Positions 16,831-25,132 of a stretch of 64,000 bases of DNA are shown here, piece by piece; the first letter of the stretch is position 1; every line of letters starts with the position of its first letter. The position numbers and the translations under genes were made by a program. Source of the stretch: Saccharothrix ecbatanensis (GTDB lineage Bacteria > Actinomycetota > Actinomycetes > Mycobacteriales > Pseudonocardiaceae); assembly GCF_014205015.1 (NCBI RefSeq), contig NZ_JACHMO010000001.1, forward strand, positions 744,001-808,000, read 5' to 3'. The notes under the pieces were generated by a model that was not told where the DNA came from, ran no database searches, and saw only the letters and a list, made by a program, of their open reading frames with translations.

Positions 16831-16888
16831 AGCAACGCTAACACGAGCTGCGTAGCGACGCTAACTTCGTGATGTAAGCAACGTTAAC
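16831..16888. promoter_or_regulatory. Three 12-bp operator repeats at 23-bp spacing
   Basis: AGCAACGCTAAC (16831-16842), AGCGACGCTAAC (16854-16865) and AGCAACGTTAAC (16877-16888) are direct repeats with an exact 23-base period. The middle copy contains the palindrome TAGCG-A-CGCTA. They sit immediately upstream of the TetR start and are probable binding sites for it. Confidence 0.7.
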
Positions 16889-16925
16889 GACGGTCGGATG
16901 CCCTGCGAACGTGCCTAGAGAGTCC

Positions 16926-18710
16926 TCAGCTGTACGCCTTCGCCTGCAACGCGAACAACTCCGCGTAGAGACCGTCGGCGGCGGTGAGCGTGGTGTGGTT
17001 GCCGGTCTCCACCACCCGGCCGTCCTTGACCACGATGATCAGGTCGGCCATGCGCACCGTGGAGAACCGGTGGGACACGAAGACGGTGATGCCCCCGGTT
17101 CTGCTCGCCACCCGTTTCGCGTGGTCGGCGTTGCGCTGGAACAGGACGTGCTCCGCCTCGGGATCCAGCGCCGACGTCGGCTCGTCGAGAACGAGGAGCA
17201 GCGGGGCCTCCCGCATCATCGCCCGGCCGAGCGCCAGCTTCTGCCACTGACCCCCGGACAGCTCCGCGCCGTCGGCATAGCTCTTGCCGAGGTGCGTGCG
17301 CAGGCCATCGGGCAGGTCGTCCAGCACGCCCGTGGCGTTGGCGCGGTCCAGTGCCGCACGGACCGCCGGCTCCGACCCCATCCGCGGCAGGTCGCCGAGG
17401 CCGACCACCTGCTGGGCCGGGAACTCGTACCGGACGAAGTCCTGGAACCCGGCCGCGATCCGCGTGCGCCACTGGTCGACCGGCATGCCGTGCAGGTCCA
17501 CCCCGTCGACCAGGATCCGACCCTCGGACGGCCGGTAGAACCCGCAGAGCAACTTGACCAGAGTCGACTTCCCGGCGCCGTTCTCGCCCACGACCGCGAC
17601 GGTGGCGCCGGCCGGGAGGTGGAGATCGACCTTGTGCAGCACCGGAACGTCGGTGCCGGGATAGGTGAAGGCCACCCCGTCGAGCGAGATCCCGGCGTGC
17701 AGCCGTTGCGGCGGCGAAGAACGGCGAGGCGCCGGATCGTCCCCGGTCACCAACGCGGCGGCCTCCGTGAGGCGTCGGTACGCGCCGGCCATCCGCTGGA
17801 GATCCTGAAGGAGGGTGACGGCCGTGGCGACCTGCTGGTTGACCTGGGCGGCGAGCACGATCACCAACACGACGTCGCCGACCCCGCGCCTCCCGGCTAT
17901 CGCGTCGCGCACCACGAGCAGCACACCCGCGGTGTACGCGAGCGCGAAGACGACCTGTCCCGCCGCGCGTATCCACGTCGCGGTCAGGTGCGCCCGCCAC
18001 AGCCCTCCCGTCGCCCTCGTCCACAGCCGGTTGTGCCGGGCACGCAGTTCGGCCTGGACCCCCGACACGCGTAGTTCTCCGGCCAGACGTGCGGACGTGG
18101 CGAGGTGGAACAGGTTGAGCGCGGTCCTGGTCGGCTCGGCGGTCGCCGTCCTGGCCCGGTCGAGCACCCGTTCGGCCAGGCGGCCGGCGAGCAGGGGCGG
18201 CACCGCGGCGACGGGGAGCAACAACAGCAACGGGTTCTGCACGGCCAGCAGCACGCCGGTGAGCACCACGGCGAGGATGAGGCCGAAACCGTTGAGCAGC
18301 GCCTCAAGACCGGTCCGGAACTGCCTGCCCTCCTGCCGCAGCACGGTCCACGTGTCGGCGTGCTCGGCCCGCTCGTGGTGCTCGATGCCGGCGGAACCGT
18401 TCGACACCTCGATCACGCGCTCGTCGAAGTCCAGCTCGGCCAGCTCGGAAAGCTCGTAGTAGGCCACGTGGCCGAAGTGCGCGAGGGCCAGCACCATCAC
18501 CGCCAGCACGGCGACGGTCAGGCCGGCGAACACCGCGTGCCCGGCGTCGCCCGCGACGACCTCGCGGGTCATCCAACCGAGCGCGGCAGCCAGCAGCGGG
18601 GCGGCGACGGCGCCGGCCGTCATCAGGAACACCGCCAGCGCCGTCTTGCGCCGGTTCAGCCGCCACGCCGTGGCGATCATGGTCCACGCGCCGGTCAGCA
18701 GGACCTTCAC
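16926..18710 (-). CDS. ABC transporter, fused membrane/ATPase exporter subunit
   Basis: A 594-residue half-size ABC exporter. An N-terminal region with about six helices (roughly 20-310) precedes the ATPase: Walker A GENGAGKST (375-383), signature LSGGQ (484-488), Walker B LLLVLDE (504-510) and the H-loop SHRFST. The GTG at 18710 overlaps the upstream ABC gene's stop (GTGA), so the two halves probably form a heterodimer. The operon begins with a GT2 glycosyltransferase, so the cargo may be a glycosylated product. The substrate is unknown. Confidence 0.9.
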   Translation of the reverse strand: MKVLLTGAWTMIATAWRLNRRKTALAVFLMTAGAVAAPLLAAALGWMTREVVAGDAGHAVFAGLTVAVLAVMVLALAHFGHVAYYELSELAELDFDERVIEVSNGSAGIEHHERAEHADTWTVLRQEGRQFRTGLEALLNGFGLILAVVLTGVLLAVQNPLLLLLPVAAVPPLLAGRLAERVLDRARTATAEPTRTALNLFHLATSARLAGELRVSGVQAELRARHNRLWTRATGGLWRAHLTATWIRAAGQVVFALAYTAGVLLVVRDAIAGRRGVGDVVLVIVLAAQVNQQVATAVTLLQDLQRMAGAYRRLTEAAALVTGDDPAPRRSSPPQRLHAGISLDGVAFTYPGTDVPVLHKVDLHLPAGATVAVVGENGAGKSTLVKLLCGFYRPSEGRILVDGVDLHGMPVDQWRTRIAAGFQDFVRYEFPAQQVVGLGDLPRMGSEPAVRAALDRANATGVLDDLPDGLRTHLGKSYADGAELSGGQWQKLALGRAMMREAPLLLVLDEPTSALDPEAEHVLFQRNADHAKRVASRTGGITVFVSHRFSTVRMADLIIVVKDGRVVETGNHTTLTAADGLYAELFALQAKAYS

Positions 18711-20587
18711 CTGACCGCTCCCTCGACTGCGCGGACGGTGTCCGGGGTGTCGACGAACCGGTCCGCTTGCAGCCGGAACAGCTCCGCGTAACGACCGTCG
18801 CGGGCCAGCAGGTCCTCGTGGCCGCCCTGCTCGGTGACCCGGCCGTGCTCCAGCACGACGATGAGGTCGGCGTGCCGCACGGTCGAGAACCGGTGCGAGA
18901 TCAGCAACGTGGTCGCGCCCTCGGCGAGACCGGCGAACTCCTCGAAGAAACCGGTCTCCGCACGCACGTCCAGGCTCGCCGTCGGCTCGTCCAGCACCAC
19001 GACCCGTGAACCGTGGCGCAGCGCGAACAACGCCCTCGCCAGCGCGACGCGCTGCCACTGGCCGCCGGACAGCTCCGTTCCGTCGGTGAGGTGCCGCGCC
19101 AGCCGCGTGTCCAGCCCGCGGGGGAGGCGGTCCACGACCTCCGCGAGGCCCACCGAGTCGACCACCTCGCGGATCCCCGCCCGGTCGTCCAGGAAGCCGA
19201 CGGCGCCCAGACCGACGTTGTCCGCGACGGACGACTCGTACCGCACGAAGTCCTGGAAGATCACACTGAGCCTGGCACGCCACTCCTCGACCGGGAACGC
19301 GCGGATGTCGACGCCGTCCAGCGTGATCCGGCCGGCCGTCGGCTCGTAGAGCCTGGCGAGCAGCTTGACCAGGGTGGTCTTGCCGGCGCCGTTCACGCCG
19401 ACGATGGCCGTGCAGCGTCCGACCAGGATCGTCAGGTCCAACCCGTCGAAGATCATCCGTTGGTGACCGGGATAGCGGAAGCCGACCTGCTCGAACCGGA
19501 TGGCGGCGACCGGCTCGGGCACCGTCTGCCGCCGCACCGGGCCCGAGTCCTCCTCGTGGGCGTCGACGTGCTCGGCGAACCGTCGTACCGAGTCGTAAGC
19601 CCTCATGCCGATCGCCGTCGGCAGGTCCGCCTCCGGGTAGTGCTCGGCCAGCCGCAGCAGGCTGAGGGTCGCCGTCGCGGTCAGGACGAACCCGGTCAGC
19701 GTCATCTCGTGCGCCGTCGCGCCGACCACCGCGAACACCACGCCCGTGACCGTGAGACCCGCGACCGAGAACCAGACGAACGGCCACAGGTAGATGCGGC
19801 GGCGCTCGGCCCAGAGGGGTTCGAGGAAGCGGAGGTGGGTGTCCCGCAGGCGTTGCCGCAGCCAGCCGGCCAGGCCGAAGACCCGGATCTCCTTGCCGGC
19901 GGCGGCGCCACCGGCCAGTTCGCGCAGGTAGTCGATCTCGCGCTGGTCGGCGGCGAGCAGGGACCGGGTCTTGGCGTACCGGCGCAGCCCGCCGCGCTGG
20001 CCGTGGCGGAACAGCATCACGGTGGCGACGAGCGCCACGGCCGCCGGCCACGAGAACACCACCCCCACCGCGATCGCGCTGCCGGTCAGCTCGGTGTACC
20101 GCGCGATCAGCGCGAGCAGGCCGGTGGCGGCCCGGCCAGGGCTCTGCACGCCGAACTCGACCTCCCGCGCGGCGGTCCGGAGCGCGTCGAGTGCCTGCTG
20201 ATCCTCAAGCGGGCCAAGGCCGGGGCTTCGCAGTGACGCGGCCATCAGCTCGTCGTACACCTGGCCGTCGATCCGGCGCGTCATCAGCTCGGCCATGGCC
20301 CGCTCCGCCGGGGAGATCAGCTGCCTGGCGACGAACGCGCCGGCCGCGACACCGAACAGCGTGACCAGCGAGTCCCACGCGCCGGAGTCCAGCCCCGCGT
20401 CGACGGCCGCCGGAACCCGTCCGAGCACCATCGCCGTCGCCACCGTGAACACGACCGGGAGGCACCCGAGCACCAGGTTGACCGCGACCAGACCGGCGAC
20501 CAGTCGGCGGCCGGCGCGGGGGAGGAGCCGGACGATGTCCCGTCGTGCGGCGAACTGCTCTCGTGCCGTGCCGCCCCGGTTCCTCAT
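18707..20587 (-). CDS. ABC transporter, fused membrane/ATPase exporter subunit
   Basis: A 626-residue half-size ABC exporter with an N-terminal membrane domain and a C-terminal ATPase. It has Walker A GVNGAGKTT, signature LSGGQ, Walker B VVVLDE and SHRFST. It overlaps the glycosyltransferase upstream by 4 bases (ATGA) and the second ABC gene downstream by 4 bases. The two ATPases are paralogues with similar loops (QDFVRYE in both), which supports a heterodimer. Confidence 0.9.
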   Translation of the reverse strand: MRNRGGTAREQFAARRDIVRLLPRAGRRLVAGLVAVNLVLGCLPVVFTVATAMVLGRVPAAVDAGLDSGAWDSLVTLFGVAAGAFVARQLISPAERAMAELMTRRIDGQVYDELMAASLRSPGLGPLEDQQALDALRTAAREVEFGVQSPGRAATGLLALIARYTELTGSAIAVGVVFSWPAAVALVATVMLFRHGQRGGLRRYAKTRSLLAADQREIDYLRELAGGAAAGKEIRVFGLAGWLRQRLRDTHLRFLEPLWAERRRIYLWPFVWFSVAGLTVTGVVFAVVGATAHEMTLTGFVLTATATLSLLRLAEHYPEADLPTAIGMRAYDSVRRFAEHVDAHEEDSGPVRRQTVPEPVAAIRFEQVGFRYPGHQRMIFDGLDLTILVGRCTAIVGVNGAGKTTLVKLLARLYEPTAGRITLDGVDIRAFPVEEWRARLSVIFQDFVRYESSVADNVGLGAVGFLDDRAGIREVVDSVGLAEVVDRLPRGLDTRLARHLTDGTELSGGQWQRVALARALFALRHGSRVVVLDEPTASLDVRAETGFFEEFAGLAEGATTLLISHRFSTVRHADLIVVLEHGRVTEQGGHEDLLARDGRYAELFRLQADRFVDTPDTVRAVEGAVR

Positions 20588-21495
20588 GCCTGCCCGGCGG
20601 TCCGGTAGTCGGCACAGCGGGGCAGTCCGCGTTCCTCGACGACCTCGTTGAACATCGAGAAGCGGATCGAGGGCTCCTCGACCAGCAACCGGATGATCGG
20701 CGTCCCGTACTTCTCCACGATGTAGCGGTAGTTCTCCCGGGCGAACCTGGCGTTGTCGCCGTGGTCCTTGTCATGCGGGTAGTGGATGGCGCTCGCCTCG
20801 CGGTGCACACCGAACCGGGCGCCGTCGCGGTGCAGCCGGTAGGCGAGGTCGAGGTCCTCCCCGCCCCACTGCCGGAACTCCTCGTCGTACATGCCGACCT
20901 CGCGCACCTGCTCCGTCCGTGCCGACGCGTGGCACGTCCAGTACATCAACCACGGCGCGGGGAGGTGGTGGAAGTCGTCGGAGTACCGCTCGTAGAACGG
21001 TTCGCGCACGTCCGGCCACGCCCCGGTTCGCGCGATGGACGCGATGGAGGAGTCGATGTCGTCGACGTCGACGACCTTGCGGATGAGCCGGGCGTCCTCG
21101 TTGTCCAGGTTGAAGCAGTACACGTACCCGTTGAGCGCCAACGGTTCCACGGAGGCCTCATGGGCCGTCACGTGCGCGCTCAGGCTCGCGGAGTGCAGCA
21201 GCACACCGGAATCCACGAAGACGCAGATGTCGCCGGCGGCGTGCCGGATACCGACGTTCCGCGCCTTGGCGACCCGGAAACCCTCGTCCGGCTGGTAGAA
21301 GTACCGCAGGTCGAACCGGTCCTCGAAACCCCGCACCATGGCCGCCGTGTCGTCACTGGAGCCGTCATCGACCACCAGCACCTCGAACTGGTCGCGGGGC
21401 AGGTCCTGCTTGTCGAGCGAGTCGAGCGTGAGCTCGAGTAATCGTCTCCGGTTGTAGGTCGGGACGATCACCGTGCAGCGCACAGAGCTACCCAC
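20584..21495 (-). CDS. Family 2 glycosyltransferase with galactosyltransferase-like C-terminus
   Basis: A 303-residue GT-A fold enzyme. VPTYNRRRLLELTLDSL, the nucleotide-binding VVDDGSSDD (41-49) and FVDSG (93-97), a DxD variant, are followed by WGGEDLDLAYR (210-220), the acceptor/catalytic motif of Glyco_transf_7C-type proteins. There is no signal peptide, so it acts in the cytoplasm. The GTG at 21495 has AGGAGA 7 bases upstream. It leads an operon with two ABC exporter subunits, which suggests glycosylation followed by export. The acceptor is not evident. Confidence 0.87.
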   Translation of the reverse strand: MGSSVRCTVIVPTYNRRRLLELTLDSLDKQDLPRDQFEVLVVDDGSSDDTAAMVRGFEDRFDLRYFYQPDEGFRVAKARNVGIRHAAGDICVFVDSGVLLHSASLSAHVTAHEASVEPLALNGYVYCFNLDNEDARLIRKVVDVDDIDSSIASIARTGAWPDVREPFYERYSDDFHHLPAPWLMYWTCHASARTEQVREVGMYDEEFRQWGGEDLDLAYRLHRDGARFGVHREASAIHYPHDKDHGDNARFARENYRYIVEKYGTPIIRLLVEEPSIRFSMFNEVVEERGLPRCADYRTAGQA

Positions 21496-21641
21496 GAGAG
21501 GCTCTCCTTCAGAGGTCCGCGCAAGTCTGCCGAGGTTCGAGAGCGTTGGTCAACACCGCGGACGAAGTCACTCGCGCGGTCGGCGCGACGGCGCACCGGT
21601 CCGGCGTTCGGCCCGTATCGGGACTGTTCGTGGTGTGACGA

Positions 21642-21654
21642 TCACTATTAGTGA
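21642..21654. promoter_or_regulatory. Palindromic operator in the GT/MFS divergent gap
   Basis: TCACTA-T-TAGTGA is a perfect 13-bp palindrome, about 117 bases before the MFS start and 147 before the glycosyltransferase start. GTGACGA flanks it. It is a likely dimeric-repressor site; the regulator is not in the gap. Confidence 0.5.
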
Positions 21655-21770
21655 CGAGATTGGCTCGCGCGGAAGATTTTTTCGACTTGTTCCGGCTCAC
21701 ATGTCGATCTGGGCCGGTGCCGTTCGACGGAAGGATGACGGGACACGATCGAGACCTTGGGGAGACGACG

Positions 21771-23303
21771 ATGAGGGCAGGACGACGCGAGTGGTGGGGG
21801 TTGGCGGTGCTGGCGCTGCCGACGCTGCTGTTGTCGCTGGACATGAGCGTGCTCCACCTGGCGGTCCCGCACCTGGCCGCCGATCTGCGGCCGAGTAGCT
21901 CCCAACTGCTGTGGATCATCGACATCTACGGCTTCATGATCGCCGGCTTCCTGGTCACTATGGGCACCCTCGGTGACCGGATCGGTCGGCGGAAGCTGCT
22001 GATGGTCGGTGGCGCCGCCTTCGGCCTGGCGTCGATCGTGGCGGCTTTCACCACCAGTCCGGAGATGCTGATCGCGGCGCGGGCCGTGCTCGGGGTCGCC
22101 GGGGCGACGCTGATGCCGTCCACGTTGGCGCTGATCAGCAACATGTTCCAGGACCCAAGGCAGCGCGGTACCGCGATCGCGGTGTGGATGAGCTGCTTCA
22201 TGGGCGGCATGGTGATCGGGCCGGTGGTCGGTGGCGTGCTGCTGGAGCAGTTCTGGTGGGGCTCGGTGTTCCTGATGGCCGTGCCGGTCATGGTCCTGCT
22301 GCTGGTCACGGCGCCGAAGCTGCTGCCGGAGTACCGCGACACCGCCGCCGGACGGCTCGACCTGGCGAGCGTGGCACTGTCGTTGGGCGCCATCCTGCCC
22401 ATCGTCTACGCCCTCAAGGAGACCGCGACGGACGGGCTGTCGCTGACCAAGATGGCCGTGCTGGCCGTGGGTGTGGCGATCGGCGTGGTGTTCGTCCGCC
22501 GGCAGCGCGGCCTGGCCGACCCGATGCTGGACCTGAAGCTGTTCCGGGTGCGGGCGTTCAGCGCGGCCGTGAGCATCATGCTGGTCGGCGCGCTCACCAT
22601 GGGCGGCGTCTTCCTGCTGGTCAGCCAGTACTTGCAGATGGTCGCCGGGCTGACCGCGGTGGAGGCAGGGGTCCTGCTGGTGCCGCAGGCCGGTGCGGTG
22701 GTGGTCGGGTCGCTGATCGCGCCACGGCTGGCGCGGCGGTTCCGGCCGGAGTTCGTGCTCGGCTTCGGGATGCTGGTCGCGGCGGGCGGGATCTTGCTGT
22801 TCACGCAGGCTGACGGTGTGGGCGGCGTGGCGTTCGTGGTGGTGGGCATGTCGATCGCCGGCTTCGGGATGGGACCGCAGGGCGTGCTGTGCACCGAGAT
22901 GGTGGTCAGCTCGGTCCCGCCGCAGAAGGCCGGCGCCGCTTCGGCGATGTCCGAGACCAGCGCCGAGTTCGGCATCGCCATGGGAATCGCGGTGTTCGGC
23001 AGCGTCGCCACGGCCGTCTACCGCGGCGAGGTCACCGTTCCCGAACAGGTGCCCGCCGAGGCCGCCGCTCTGACGACGGACAGCATGGCCGGAGCCCTTC
23101 AGGCGGCGGGCACTCTTCCCGGCCCGCTGGCGGACGATGTGGTTGCCACCGCACGGGACGCCTTCTCGTCCGGCCTGCACACCGTCGCCGTCATCGGCGC
23201 CGTGATCGTCGTGGTGTTCGCGGTGGTCGGCATGATCGCGCTGCGCAGGATCCGCCCGGTGGAAGCCGTGGAAACGCCGGTTCCCGTCCTGGAGACCACC
23301 TGA
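21771..23303 (+). CDS. MFS transporter, DHA2 type, 14 helices
   Basis: A 510-residue drug:proton antiporter of the EmrB/QacA type. It has the N-terminal LLSLDMSVLHLAVPHLAADL with an acidic residue in helix 1, motif A GTLGDRIGRRKLL, and motif C region VLGVAGATLMPSTLALI. The ATG at 21771 follows GGGGAG; an ATG 36 bases upstream has GGAAGG directly abutting it and is less likely. It is divergent from the glycosyltransferase-ABC operon. The substrate is unknown. Confidence 0.9.
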   Translation: MRAGRREWWGLAVLALPTLLLSLDMSVLHLAVPHLAADLRPSSSQLLWIIDIYGFMIAGFLVTMGTLGDRIGRRKLLMVGGAAFGLASIVAAFTTSPEMLIAARAVLGVAGATLMPSTLALISNMFQDPRQRGTAIAVWMSCFMGGMVIGPVVGGVLLEQFWWGSVFLMAVPVMVLLLVTAPKLLPEYRDTAAGRLDLASVALSLGAILPIVYALKETATDGLSLTKMAVLAVGVAIGVVFVRRQRGLADPMLDLKLFRVRAFSAAVSIMLVGALTMGGVFLLVSQYLQMVAGLTAVEAGVLLVPQAGAVVVGSLIAPRLARRFRPEFVLGFGMLVAAGGILLFTQADGVGGVAFVVVGMSIAGFGMGPQGVLCTEMVVSSVPPQKAGAASAMSETSAEFGIAMGIAVFGSVATAVYRGEVTVPEQVPAEAAALTTDSMAGALQAAGTLPGPLADDVVATARDAFSSGLHTVAVIGAVIVVVFAVVGMIALRRIRPVEAVETPVPVLETT

Positions 23304-23330
23304 TCACAGCGGTCGAATAGGATCAGGTCG

Positions 23331-23789
23331 GTGGCGGAGGTTGCGATCCTGATCGGGCTTCAGGCGTCGGGGAAGACGAGCTTCTACCGCAGCGTCCTGG
23401 CCGTGACGCACGTCCACGTCAGCAAGGACGCCTTCCCGAACGCGCGGCGGCGGCAGGTTCGGCAGTTGCGGCTGGTCGGCGAAGCGCTGGACGCGGGGCA
23501 CGACGTGGCGGTCGACAACACCAATCCCTCGGCCGAGGAATGGGGACCGTTGATCGCGGCCGGTCGGGAGCGCGGGGCGCGGGTCATCGGGTACTGGTTC
23601 CCGCCGGACCTCACCGGGTCGGTGGCGCGCAACGCCGCCAGGGACGACAAAACGAGGGTGCCCGACGTGGGGCTGTATGCCACAGTGAAGCACCTTCGGC
23701 GGCCGCGGCTCGCTGACGGATTCGACGCGTTGTCCACCGTGCGGTTCGACGGCCGGGGCGGGTTCGACGTTCAACCCCTAGGGGAGTGA
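23331..23789 (+). CDS. P-loop kinase, polynucleotide-kinase-like
   Basis: A 152-residue single-domain P-loop protein: Walker A GLQASGKTS (9-17), lid-type Arg segment NARRRQVRQLRLVGEAL, and DNTNPSAEEW, which resembles bacterial and T4 polynucleotide 5'-kinases. The phosphatase and ligase domains of full Pnkp are absent. A TAGGAT -10-like hexamer at 23318-23323 ends 7 bases before the GTG, suggesting a leaderless transcript. It overlaps the Thg1-like region by a few bases, so the pair is probably an RNA repair unit. Confidence 0.75.
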   Translation: MAEVAILIGLQASGKTSFYRSVLAVTHVHVSKDAFPNARRRQVRQLRLVGEALDAGHDVAVDNTNPSAEEWGPLIAAGRERGARVIGYWFPPDLTGSVARNAARDDKTRVPDVGLYATVKHLRRPRLADGFDALSTVRFDGRGGFDVQPLGE

Positions 23790-23791
23790 CG

Positions 23792-24544
23792 ATGCGGTTC
23801 ACCGAGTTCGAGGCCGGGCAACGTGCCAGGGAGTGGTTCCACGCGTTGACGGTGCCGGCCGGTGTCTGGATGGTCGTGCGGGTGGACGGGCGCGGGTTCT
23901 CGCGGTTCACCGAGGAGCGTTTCGACAAGCCGTTCGACGCGAGGTTCTCCGGGCTCATGGTGGAGACCGCGCAGGCGTTGCTGACCGAGTTCGACGGCCG
24001 CTACGCCTACACCGAGAGCGACGAGATCTCCGTCGTGCTCCACCCCGGCCACCACCTGTTCGCACGAAGCGTGGAGAAGATCGTGTCGATCTCCGCGGGC
24101 ATCGCGTCCTCCGCTTTCACCCACGCCGCAAGCGAACCCGCGCACTTCGACAGCCGGATCTGGATCGGCGCGGGCGCGAGTGACGTGATCGACTACGTCT
24201 CCTGGCGGCAGGCCGACGCCACCCGCTGCGCGCTGAACGGCTGGTGCTACTGGACCCTGCGCAAGGCCGGCGCGTCACGCGAGGAGGCGACTCGGCGTTT
24301 GAGCGGAACGTCCACCGCGGACAAGAACGAGATCCTGTTCGAGCACGGGATCAACTTCAACGAACTGCCCGCCTGGCAACGCCGGGGCATCGGCCTCTGG
24401 TGGGAGGACCACACCCGGACCGGCCGCGACCCCGTCCGCGAGGTCGACGTCACCGCCACTCGGCGCCACGTCCACATCGAACGCGGCCTGCCGATGAAGG
24501 ACGACTACCGCGCCCTCGTCACCCGGCTGATCGGCGCACCCTAG
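23792..24544 (+). CDS. tRNA(His) guanylyltransferase-like protein (Thg1 family)
   Basis: A 250-residue Thg1/TLP protein, a 3'-5' nucleotide polymerase that adds or repairs nucleotides at tRNA 5' ends. The metal ligands are Asp32 in VRVDGRGFSRFT and the Asp/Glu pair 77-78 in YTESDEISVVL; the C-terminal KNEILFEHGINFNELP is also family-typical. The ATG at 23792 follows GGGGAG by 5 bases; a GTG 6 bases earlier overlaps the kinase stop. Bacterial members usually repair truncated tRNAs. The stop codon shares a CTAG with the convergent cupin gene. Confidence 0.9.
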   Translation: MRFTEFEAGQRAREWFHALTVPAGVWMVVRVDGRGFSRFTEERFDKPFDARFSGLMVETAQALLTEFDGRYAYTESDEISVVLHPGHHLFARSVEKIVSISAGIASSAFTHAASEPAHFDSRIWIGAGASDVIDYVSWRQADATRCALNGWCYWTLRKAGASREEATRRLSGTSTADKNEILFEHGINFNELPAWQRRGIGLWWEDHTRTGRDPVREVDVTATRRHVHIERGLPMKDDYRALVTRLIGAP

Positions 24545-25128
24545 AAAGCTGTCGGATAACGGAGTTCGACCACGAACCACTCGCCGGCGAGCACGCACGG
24601 CCCGCCCGGGTGGAGCCGTACTTCGTCCGAGTCGAGCGCGGCAAGCACGTGCGGCCCTGACAGGTCCACCTCACCACCGGTGACCGTCCACACGCCGACG
24701 TGGTCGTGCAGCAGCACCGGCACCCGTCCGTCGGGCAGTGGTTCGGCGGGCTCACCCTCGACGCTGCGCGCGCCCGGCCCGACGTCCAGCGGCTCGGTGC
24801 GGTGCTCACCGAGGTCCTTGAGCTCGACAAGCCGGTTGCGGTAGAAGGACTTCCCGATGTTCGTCAGCCGGTGCACGGGCGACACCGGCCGGTACACCGC
24901 GCCTCCCCGGTACTCGGAGAGGAACCGCGGTTCGCTGCCGTCGAGCCAGTCCATCCGGCCTGCCGAACCGGCGATGCTCAGCACCACATAAGGGTTGTGG
25001 TGCAAATGCCACGGATGGGTCTCGCCCGGTTCGAGCGCGACGTCCCACACGCGGACCAGCGCGTCGTCGTGCAGCACGACCTGCCCGACGTCGGCGAGAA
25101 CGATCTCGTCGCCGGAGGGCGAGACCAC
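24541..25128 (-). CDS. Cupin domain protein
   Basis: A 195-residue protein with a cupin barrel: WDVALEPGETHPWHLHHNPYVVLSIAGSAG carries metal-ligand-like His residues, and a second, weaker half follows (DHVGVWTVTGGEVDLSG). It could be a small dioxygenase or a binding protein. The GTG at 25128 was chosen for GAGGGG 7 bases upstream; a GTG at 25143 overlapping the hydroxylase is possible. It follows the FAD hydroxylase closely, so it probably acts on the same aromatic pathway. Confidence 0.75.
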   Translation of the reverse strand: MVSPSGDEIVLADVGQVVLHDDALVRVWDVALEPGETHPWHLHHNPYVVLSIAGSAGRMDWLDGSEPRFLSEYRGGAVYRPVSPVHRLTNIGKSFYRNRLVELKDLGEHRTEPLDVGPGARSVEGEPAEPLPDGRVPVLLHDHVGVWTVTGGEVDLSGPHVLAALDSDEVRLHPGGPCVLAGEWFVVELRYPTAF

Positions 25129-25132
25129 GACG

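Noticed and set aside
21509..21925. 138-residue minus-strand protein overlapping the MFS start
   Set aside because: Most of it is antisense to the MFS gene and its promoter; only the last 20 codons lie in free sequence, and these are noted as a weak candidate.
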